Positions 55,741 to 64,000 of a stretch of DNA of 64,000 nt are shown one piece after another. The notes beneath the pieces were generated by a model that worked only from the letters and a program-made list of their open reading frames with translations, was not told the origin of the DNA and made no database searches. Positions within the stretch are counted from its first letter, which is position 1. Every line of letters begins with the position of its first letter. Origin of the DNA: Simmondsia chinensis (lineage: Eukaryota > Streptophyta > Magnoliopsida > Caryophyllales > Simmondsiaceae); the NCBI GenBank assembly GCA_018398585.1, contig JAGTTD010000013.1:12871237-12935236 (forward strand), written 5' to 3'. A program made the translations under genes and the position numbers.

Positions 55741-56648
55741 TGTTTTGGTAAAGTCTTGTGGGCTTGGACTCGGCAAAGTGGGCCACAAGCACCCCGCACC
55801 GCCGCATTGGATCGGGTTGGCCGTCGCATCGCGATGTGGTGTGGTGTGGACTTTTTATGACTCGGACTTTTACTTTTACCACCATCATGTTTTTAATCGT
55901 CGAAATGGAACTCAATGCGAGTTCTTATCTTTGATTGAGCTCAAGGCTGCAAGCTTAGACTTGATGGCCAATCGTGAGAGTGTTGGCTTGAGGCCTTATT
56001 CGTTACTTTGGGTTTGTGCTCGGGCTCAAAATACGTGTGTTGATTTTTGTAATTCTCCACTCTCTCCATATCCATTCGTTACTTAACTAAGGCCGGATTC
56101 TTTGCTCCTCCATATCTGCCCACTCTCCTAATTAAGGCTGGATTTTATGCCCACGTTCTATAGTTGGAAATTGCTTAAATACATTATGATTTTTGCCCCT
56201 AAACAAAGTGCCTTTGGGCATTCATCCATACATTGATTTCTCTCAAATACTTGCATTCCTTCTTCATTTGTCTTCTCCTCTAAGTTCTTCTATAATCTGG
56301 TTACTGAGCAAGTTAGGGCGTACTCTAACCCATCGCTTGACAGTACACACTTGTGTTGGGCGCCATGTTAACCTTGGTAGTCAGAGTGCCTGACGATCCC
56401 ATTCATACCATAGAAAGGCAATAAAGGACTTAGGGCAGTGGTGAATTCCACGAGGTGGCAACTTCCTTCAATTTGGATCTTTCCTCACTCAATTTCATTC
56501 AATTATTTAATTATCTTGTCTCAAGTCAATTTGCTTTAATTTGAGGTCTATAGTGTTTAGTTTGATGTCTTCTTGTTGAAATTCTCTTAGAATCGGTTTG
56601 AGTTTTATAATACCCCCATCTCGCGTTAGCCTCTAGCATCTTGAGGTT
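55741..56648 (+). repeat. possible LTR end with a primer-binding-like site
   Basis: Near 56370 TTGGTAGTCAGAGTGCC follows a pyrimidine-rich, U5-like segment, resembling a mutated TTGGTATCAGAGC site after a + strand LTR. The matching LTR was not found, and no coding region is legible afterwards before the poly-T at 56650. Confidence 0.3.
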
Positions 56649-57105
56649 TTTTTTTTTTTTTTTTTTTTGGGGTAATCAACACAGTCCTTTTGAACATATT
56701 TGTAGAGTACGATGAACAAATAGATGATAATGTCTCATTTGATGATTCTTCTAAGGTGAAGGGTAAACGTAATATATGAATAGAATTCAAGGAGAGAAGT
56801 CTCAATTCATCTCCGATGTCTGTTATTTATTGTATTTACAAAATAGTATTCATGTTTGGGACAACTCTTGGGCAAAAGGTGGTGAGGTAGATAATAGCAT
56901 TTTGTGATTGAATCAGACTTGACGAACATTTTTTGGTAAGTCAGTGAAATATATAGAAGAAATAAATATAGTACCGCTATAAGGGGCATACCCTAGGACA
57001 CGGCTGAAGCCTACAATGATGAAACAATGTCAAAATAGAGTTCAGACAAAGTCCATTCAAGAAGGAATCAAAGTAGAAACTAAGGAAACAAAGAAGAACC
57101 AAGAC

Positions 57106-60100
57106 TTAAGGCCCCATTACCGAAGTAAGAAGGCATGGCGGTGAGTTCCTCTGAACGAAGGAGTAGCCAGTATGCGGCTCCTGACCAAACTCATAATCTC
57201 CTCTCTTATGGCCATAACTGATTTGGACTGAGAACACTGCATCCGAAGGTTGCGCTTGGAGCAAAGAGTATACACGGTCGCCGAGAGGCATAGTCAAGCT
57301 ATAATACTACCAACCTCTCCCCCCCTGAGCTGCTAAGCACCCAAGTAATGAGATCGTCCCAAGGAAGGGCAAGCCAAGCAATAGATGTACTCGGAATAAT
57401 AGAGCTCCAGACTAGGACAAAAAAGGCACGAGCAAAGAAAAGGTTCTCATGAGTCTCATCAGGAAGGTCGCAGAGAACATAAACATTCGAAACTCCTTGT
57501 GCTCCGAATCGGAGAAGCTTGTCATGAGTCCAAAACCGCTTCCGAGAAGCAAGCCAAAGATGAAAGAAGAGCCTTAAAATGTGCAGTTGAAACTATACAA
57601 GGTGATGAATAGAGTCCTCGTCTCTCTTGCTCTGCAACATCTCCCAAGCAGACTTGGTGGTGAATTTCCCAACCACCTAATGGAATCCGCCACACCTTCC
57701 CCGAGGACTAAATCCAATCATATCCTAGATGGGTCGGAGCTCCAAACAACCCTGTGAAAATCTCCACCGATCACCCTCAATAATGGCCGAGACCCGAGAA
57801 TCCCATAGAAGCTCAGAAGAGGTGAGCAGTTGAGCAGGGAAGTGCTCTGAAAGACAGTCGCACAATAGCCAATAATCAGTCCATAGGGGGGTATCAAGGC
57901 CATCGCCTATGACATGATAGATCGCACCAAGGAAGAAGTGACAGATTGACAGAATTTAAGGCCAGGACTATGAAGTCGAACTTGTCACCCGAATCATCCA
58001 AAAGCTTCTTCCTCGGAGGCGGTTCAAATGAACCCAGCGTGGCCAGAGCAAGGAAGGGTCAGAAAGAAGAAACCATATGTGCTTCATAATCAAAGCCTGG
58101 TTCCACTCAGTGAGATGAAGAAGTCCTAGACCGCCTTTTTGTCTAGGATAGCACAGATGCCCCCAAGCTACCATCGCTCCCCCCTAGGGTTAGCAAGGAG
58201 CCATGCCAAAGGAAAGTGGCTAAGGTTGACTCAATCTTCTTGATCATTGTCTTTGGGGGCACGAAGATCGATGACAAGTTGACCTTAATAGAAAAAAGGG
58301 CTGACTGGATGAGCTGCAGGCAACTAGCGTACGACAGAGAACAGGTGGTCCATAACCGAATATGGGGGACGATGCGATCTAGAAGAGACTTGCAGTCTAC
58401 ATACCACAGTCGAGAAGTAATGAGTAGCATCCTAAAATACCGAACTAGGCACTTCCCAGGACTGAATCCCAGGATGACAAGAATATCACTCTGAGTCGCA
58501 TAATCTACTCCAGTTAGAAAAACAGTGCTCTTCGCTATATTCGAGGAAAGCCCCGAAAGAACAGCAAAGTAATCTAGAGCCCCAGGAACAACTGTAACAT
58601 TGCCCAAATCACCCCAACAAATGATCATCAGGTTGTCAGCGAAGCATAAGTGTATTAACCCAATGTGATGGCAGCCGGAATGATAATTAAACCGTGGGTC
58701 ATAACTAGACCAATGAAGTAAACGTCAGAGACTCTCCATAGCGATAACAAATAGATAAGGAGAGAGTGGGTCACCTTAATGAACACCTCGACTGGAGCAG
58801 AAGAAACCCTCAAGCTCACCATTAATGGCGACTAAAAAGTAGGTTGTAGAAAGGCACTCTTGAACCCAACCATCTATGATCTCGGGAATCACCATACTCC
58901 TCATACCGGCCAGAATGAAATCCCAATGGATAGTATCAAAAGCTTTGCTGATATCAACCTTCAGTGCACAACGAGGCGAGACCTGAAGATGATAACCACT
59001 CATAAGCTCCTGAGTCAATAAGATGCTATCTGAAATCCGATGGTCCACGATAAAAGCGGTCCGAGCATCATCAATCAGCCCGGGAAGTACACCATTCAGC
59101 TTGTTTGCAAGGACCTTAGTGCTACACTTATAGATCACATTGCAACAGGAGATAGGGTAAAAGTCACCAAAAGTGGAAGGATCCTTCACTTTAGGCATGT
59201 GACAGATCCTGGTGATATTCAGAGCACCTAGCATGCGCCCTGAAATGAAAAACGACTACATAGCCCCGATAACTACTCCACCCACCACCTCCCAAGCCTT
59301 CTTAAGAAATAAAGAAGTGTAACCATAGGGCCTTAGGGCCCTACCTTCACCAATAGAAAAGAGAGTATCATGAACCTCAACAGCAGAGATTGGGAAAATC
59401 GGAGGGTGAAATGTGTCTTAAAGAGGTGTGAAACATCCTTAGTTAGCAGATCATTAGGTTCAGTTAACAGCCCTTGGAAAAAACCAACCCCAGTGTGCGA
59501 TATTAACGATGCATCATAGGTCTGAGCTCCATCTAGATCGACAATAGACAAAATCCGGTTCCTCGCCTGCCGATGAAGAACAGACCGATGGAAGAATTAA
59601 GTGCTCTGGCCTCCGAGTGAAAGCCACTGAATACGTGACTTCTGACAGTAGAATGCCTCCTCATCCCAACATAAGTGAGAGTACTCCCGGAATAGGACGC
59701 TCCTCTAATCGGAGGGCAGGACACTTAGGGTCCTCATCTAAGGCTCTCGGACCCATGGCTCATGCATCTTGAGCCACCTCAACTCTAGCTAAAATATGGC
59801 TAAAGTGATGAGTATTGAGGGCCTTCAACTCACTTTTTAGGAACTTTAACTTTTGAGTGAGCGGATACATCAAAGTGCCCTTAATACAAGAGTCCTAGAC
59901 TCACTGAATGGTGGGAAGGAAGTTGTTATGATCAGCTAGAAGTCAAAAAACTTGAAAGGAAGTTGACGGGCGTGATGTTCCCCGAGCTCTCTCACAACAA
60001 TAGCGCTATGATCTGAAACAATATGAGGGGAAACAAATCTAAGCAGAGGCAACAAGGAAGTCACGAAGCCAACCCTCACTAGCAAGGCACCAATCAGGCC

Positions 60101-61142
60101 ACTTTAGGATCAATCTATCAACCTCAGCATAATTGGACCATGTCAAATGAAGTCCAGAAGAGGAAATAGTCATAAGCTCAGCCTCGGTAACACACTCCTA
60201 AAATTCGTCCATATGACTAAGGGAACTGTCTTGGCCGGATATGTTAAGGGAAGTCTGGTCTACACTGGGTCAAGTATATTGAACAGCGGACCAATCGTCG
60301 GGCTGATGATGGAGATGGCTTTTGGAAGCGGGCTGACTCCGTCTATTTCCACTTGGACTGCTCTTCGCCTGCTGGGCCGTGGAATGGGCCACAAGTACCA
60401 TCCATGTCCCTTCTTTTGGATTAATATTGATGTATTCATGCATTTGATGTTTTTCCCTTTCTTTCTTTTTAGTGGATTGTACTTAGGAGTTCTCTTTTGA
60501 TGGTTTCTTTGTATTTCCTCTTTGTGGCATTTTGCTTTTTATTGCTTTCTTTTGGATTGCATTTTGTAGGCCTTGGCCATCTTGGGGTATGCCCCTCGTA
60601 CTTATGTATGAACGTACATCGGTGCGATTTTTTTATATATATACAACTGACTTATCAAAAAAAAAAAAAAAACTCTCTTGGCCACCACATCTATCAGAAG
60701 GACTAAGGATGGCATTGAAATCCTTGAGAAGGATCCAAGGCTCAGCAAAAAGTCGGGGGCTAACATTGCGAAGATAGTCCCATAACTCCTTATGACGCCC
60801 AGGCTTGTTCAAGCCGTAAATAAACATGGCGAGAAAGCCCACAGCTCCTGATAGATCAGAAACATGTGAAGTAAGGAACTGATAACCTCTCTGAACTAGG
60901 TCAACGCTATAGACGCCTGGGTCCTAAGCAACAATAATGCAACACCGAGGTGGACAGACACCACTCTAGAGAAACTTCCACCCATCGGCACAACGAGCAA
61001 TCGCAGCCTTTACATCAGATAATTTGGTTTTGTTCTCAACCAAAGTAATGACAGATAATTGATTGGAAGATATCCAATCGCGAGCAGCATGGGAAGAATT
61101 GGGGTTATTTAGAACCCTAATGTTCCAATAGCCGATCGCCAT
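57106..61142 (-). pseudogene. L1 ORF2: endonuclease, reverse transcriptase, zf-RVT
   Basis: The start at ATG 61142 is supported by MAIGYWNIRVLNNP, the endonuclease N-terminus. The endonuclease continues with PWILLKDFNAILSPSDR (about 60740), is cut by an insertion, and resumes near 60223 (GLHLTWSNYAEVDRLI). The RT is read at 59234-58776 (AFIVDHRISDSILLTQEL, CALKVDISKAFDTIHWDFIL), GDPLSPYLFVIAME (about 58750) and FADNLMIICWGD (about 58645-58610), where the catalytic FADD is FADN. The C-terminus (58628-57400) has RLWTTCSLSYASCLQLIQ, YPRQKGGLGLLHLTEWNQA and a zf-RVT-like segment. Stops (for example TAA just before GDPLSPY) and frame changes are scattered throughout. The protein would nick DNA and copy element RNA. 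It is inactive here. Confidence 0.85.
60224..60684 (+). mobile_element. 5'-truncated LINE insertion inside the L1 endonuclease
   Basis: The duplications AACTGTCTTGGCC (60224-60236) and AACTCTCTTGGCC (60672-60684) agree at 12 of 13 positions. The insert (60237-60671) is + strand 3' UTR-like sequence ending ACTGACTTATC plus a poly(A) tract. It interrupts the endonuclease between GGQES and the continuation read upstream. The open frames inside it are UTR. It is a second L1-type family inserted into an older L1. Confidence 0.85.
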
Positions 61143-61689
61143 GATAAACCATCTAGGAGGCAAGGCAACCCCCAAGTCAAGAAGCAACATGAGTAACAAG
61201 CCCAACATAAGGGGAAACCACGAGAGCCTCAACACATAGGGAAGGGGAGGCATCCGACAAACTCTAGAAACCGGTTCGACACATCAAGGCTTGGCACATT
61301 AGCCAACCAGTTCAAAGCACTAAAAATAAGGGTAGTAACCCCGAGAATGGCATCCTGAGCCTCCTCCAACTCAAGAGAAACATCAGTAGGATCCGAATCA
61401 TGAGTGCCACACAAAGGAGACGAAACGGGGAAAAGCCAGCAAGAGTCCTCGGGGAATAAGAGACAGAGCCAGAAGCAGAAAGGATAGAATAAGTATCCGG
61501 AAAAAAAAAACACCCATCTCCCGACCCTGCAGCCTAATGACATCCTTCATCTCGCCATGTGTGGGTCTCGGCCCATACCCTGTCGGCGCCATGAGTAAGG
61601 CACGGCCCAGCACTTCCCTTTGCCTCTCGCATGCCCCAAGGATCCAAAAATAACTCCACCCTCATTTGCCATGCATGGCGCAACTCCTG
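61143..61689 (-). pseudogene. end of L1 ORF1 and ORF1-ORF2 spacer
   Basis: This stretch, upstream of the ORF2 start on the minus strand, is readable only as broken low-complexity frames (Leu/Phe-rich). It probably holds the C-terminal end of ORF1 and the intergenic spacer. No domain is recognised. Confidence 0.4.
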
Positions 61690-62040
61690 TAAAGGATAGC
61701 CCATCCAAATTGGGCTCATTTCGTCGAGGGGTGGTGATAGATGATGCACGAGAGGAAAGCGCCTCCAAAACAGGCTCATTTCTTGTAGTGCTAGGAATAG
61801 GTGGTTTACTAGAAGGGAAGCCCCTCCAAAATGGGCCCATCCCCCCTAGCGTGAGTAATAGGAGGTGTATGAGAGGAAAGCCCCTCCAAAATGAGCTCAT
61901 TTCCCCTAGAGTTAAGAAGAGAAGGCACACTAGAGAGAAGAGCATCCAAAATGGGCCCATTTCCTCTAGTGTTAATAGTAGGAGGTTCACTAGAGGAAAA
62001 CCCCTCTAAAATGGGCCTATTTCCCCTAGAAAAAACTGGC
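61690..62040 (-). repeat. 60-bp minisatellite within L1 ORF1 (six units)
   Basis: TCCAAAATGGGCCCATTTC-like blocks recur every 60 bp, at about 61702, 61763, 61825, 61885, 61944 and 62005, with AGAGGAAAGC before each. A further degenerate copy is near 62350. On the minus strand they encode about 20-residue repeats of the form RGNGPILEGLSS. The unit length is a multiple of three, so copy changes keep frame. Frames still differ between units because of small indels. Confidence 0.85.
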
Positions 62041-63192
62041 CCAGTAGGACAAGAGTGATGTGGCCCAGAAAAAACGTAGGCCATGAGAAGAATTGGGAGA
62101 GGATGGGAGGCACGGGCCAAAATTGGGCCCAGACGAGGAAAAATGCATTGGCCCAGCAAGACCATGGAGGCACGGCCTAGGGGAGGAAACACGCGGCCTA
62201 ACAGCTGGCCCATCACCCTCAATCCTCGTTAGCCCATCATCATCCACTCTTTACTCATTCCTCCTTAGCCCATTATCATCACTTCTTAGCCCATTTTCAC
62301 CTGCATCATTTGGCCCAATCTCACCTGCACCATTGCTTGGCTCATGAGGGGAAAGCCTCACCAAGCTAGGTCCATTTCCCCTTGGGCTACCACCAACAGA
62401 CCCAACACCTTGAACTTCACCACTCCCTGTCACCTCCTTGCGCCGCTGATGCCACCGCCGTGATTTTTTCCTGGTGATCACCTCCGGTTCCTCAGAGAGA
62501 CCGGTAATAGTTTTTCAGACGTGACATGAATGACCAAAAACCTGACATTTGCAACAAACTTTCGGCATCCCCGCAATCTTGATCGTCACCGAAATACATT
62601 GATCAATGTATTCAACCATTAATTGGCTCGGGGGGTTAGTCCAAGCATCAATTTGGACACAAACACAGGAATTGCTCACCATAGTATCCTCAAGGGTCGG
62701 TTGATCCATGAAAAGAGGATGACCTACCCCACTAGCAATCGAGCTCAAAGAACGTTCCAACCGTAAGGAGACTGGGACGCCATGTAATTGGATCCAAATA
62801 GAGATTTGGGGTAGGTCAAACGAAGAATCGTAGTTAGGACGCCAACACTCAAGAGAGAGGTATTGCCCATTAAGAGTCCCAGGGCCAACACAAAGGACAA
62901 GATCCGACCCAGCGATCGACTTGAATTGAAAGTAATAGACCTCTTTATCGGAAATCATGCATTTGAGACCTTTTGATCCCCAAAGGAACTTTGCAGGGGA
63001 CCCACATCTAGAATAAGCAACCCGACCCCCCATAATTAAGCCCACTAGACAATGTTCCGGGGCTACATCCTCATCCATGATAGTCATAAAGACTTCATCG
63101 TTAACTTGTCTTGGTGGAGTAAAATGAAGAGAACATCCCGGAGGCAATGTATTAGCCATATTGGCCCAAGAACGTGGACCAGAACCGTCCAA
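62041..63192 (-). pseudogene. L1 ORF1 (DUF4283 and CCHC zinc knuckle)
   Basis: The 225-codon frame (63192-62515) begins MDGSGPRSWANMANTL. It contains a DUF4283 RNA-binding region (GRVAYSRCGSPAKFLWGSKG, YYFQFKSIAGSDLVLCVGPG, LECWRPNYDSS, ISIWIQLHGVPVSLRLERSL, SSIASGVGHPLFMDQPT) and the start of a CCHC knuckle (KVCCKCQVFGHSCHV). After a stop it continues with a basic stretch (RKKSRRWHQRRKEV) and a Pro/Gly-rich part leading into the 60-bp repeat. ORF1 proteins bind element RNA. This copy is interrupted by stops after the zinc knuckle and in the repeats. Confidence 0.8.
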
Positions 63193-64000
63193 TCGTGAGT
63201 CACCCGAATCTCAAGCATCCAGACCCGAAACTCAGGATGGAGAAGAGTGCACCGCTAGCATGGTGCACTGAAATCAAGAAAGCCTCAACTCAAAGAAACA
63301 AGAAGCAAAAACAAACAAAGGAAACTTGTAAGAAACAAGTAACCAATATCAATCTCCACCCATCATCAACCCACGACATCAATCACCACCATCACCACCG
63401 CCCGAAGCAACCCAAGCAATACGAGGGAAGAAAGAACAATCACCAAAACAAACTGAGAGCAACTTAAGCAAGATAAGCCATCAACATCATCAGCGAATGA
63501 CCAAACACGAAGAAAGGCTCCGTTTGCAGCAAAATAGGGGGCCAAAACAATCAATGTAAAGCAATACAAATCTACCCAAAAGCTACTCAATCAACCATGG
63601 CATCAACAATGAAGCAAGAAAAGGTAAAGGGGATGAAATTCGTACCAAGAAATGCTCCATAACAAGAGAAGCTCATATGATAATCCAATAGAGAGAGAAG
63701 AACCCGAGGAGAGAGAAAACGACACCGTGACAACCACCAGCCCAAGAATCAAGAAAACCACGATAATCGAAGCCGCCAAGGTGATGAAAGATGAAATCCA
63801 GAGAAAACGGCAAAGAAAGAAGCGTCCTACGCCATTATTCACATCAACCTTGATCACCCTCTCTCACATGTGTTTCACACTCAAACCAGTGATTGGATTG
63901 GTGCCTCGATCATCCCACAAGTTAGAGGAAATCACGAGGAGTCCAAAACTGGGTTCTTGTAGGGCCTCTCACATGCCCACACGAGCCGGAAAGAGCCCCA
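63193..64000 (-). other. L1 5' UTR (inferred), no gene seen
   Basis: This sequence lies upstream of ORF1 on the minus strand and is rich in CACCAC, CATCAAC and AAGAAA phrases. Frames at 63366-63590 and 63603-63857 are hydrophobic and low in complexity and are not taken as genes. The element end or its target duplication was not found inside the window. Confidence 0.4.

Larger units (their letters stand above)
56649..64000 (-). mobile_element. L1-type LINE, nearly full length, decayed
   Basis: On the + strand a T run (about 56649-56671) is the likely poly(A) tail. Upstream on the minus strand come a 3' UTR, ORF2 (zinc-binding region, RT, endonuclease), ORF1 and a 5' UTR that may run past the window end. 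The tail assignment is the least certain boundary, since 56672-57050 could be other DNA. One later insertion (60237-60671) cuts the endonuclease. Confidence 0.75.

Noticed and set aside
56350..56400. Possible primer-binding site of an LTR element
   Set aside because: TTGGTAGTCAGAGTGCC is only a partial match and no LTR partner was found, so no element was called beyond a low-confidence repeat.

Overview
The window is plant nuclear DNA, most likely from a dicot or another non-grass angiosperm. The evidence is one WRKY transcription-factor gene with the usual group IIc intron, together with typical plant transposons (CACTA/TNP2, Copia, Ty3/Gypsy, TRIM, L1- and RTE-type LINEs, hAT and Tourist MITEs) in an AT-rich background. 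I saw no tRNA, rRNA or CRISPR array. The species cannot be named from the sequence.

Layout. 0-7.4 kb is AT-rich intergenic DNA filled with short elements: a complete TRIM with a perfect 5-bp target duplication, fold-back elements, a 34-base G run, the 3' end of an RTE LINE, a 560-bp hAT-like element and a 1.04-kb Tourist-like MITE. 7.5-9.5 kb holds the only gene that looks intact and functional: a three-exon WRKY gene on the + strand, 315 residues, resembling WRKY48. 9.5-14.9 kb is intergenic, with a CACTA terminus, a truncated retroposon and more fold-back DNA. 15-17.3 kb is a deleted Gypsy element followed by a striking array of four palindromes. 18.5-24.8 kb carries the genes of a CACTA element (TNP2 transposase, then a Transposase_24-type gene), both damaged.

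25.2-38.5 kb is a nested block. A minus-strand L1-type ORF1 (RRM plus DUF4283) is split by a Gypsy element (27389-30825), a solo LTR (31157-31539) and a Copia element (31816-38208). Target duplications bracket each insertion. A fragment resembling an RRM of polypyrimidine-tract-binding protein lies at its downstream edge. 39.5-41.2 kb is a Copia gag split by a solo LTR. 41.3-46.6 kb is a gag-only LTR element (TR-GAG type) with a GC-rich minisatellite in its LTRs. It is followed by an older Gypsy element, which is itself split by a 5.1-kb LTR element (47277-52403). That element has no recognisable gag or pol but carries a long, nearly open coding region of unknown function. 56.6-64 kb is an almost full-length minus-strand L1 LINE. 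Its ORF1 contains a 60-bp tandem repeat, its RT carries FADN in place of FADD, and its endonuclease is cut by a truncated LINE insertion.

How the parts relate. Apart from the WRKY gene, the content is a stratified record of transposition. The 5.1-kb element shares LTR termini and the end-of-pol/polypurine signature with the gag-bearing Gypsy at 15 kb, so it was probably mobilised in trans by a Gypsy relative. The best candidate for something undescribed is the polypeptide of roughly 980 residues in that element, interrupted only by one frame change and three in-frame TAG codons. Identities and boundaries come from reading the sequence. No database search was run.
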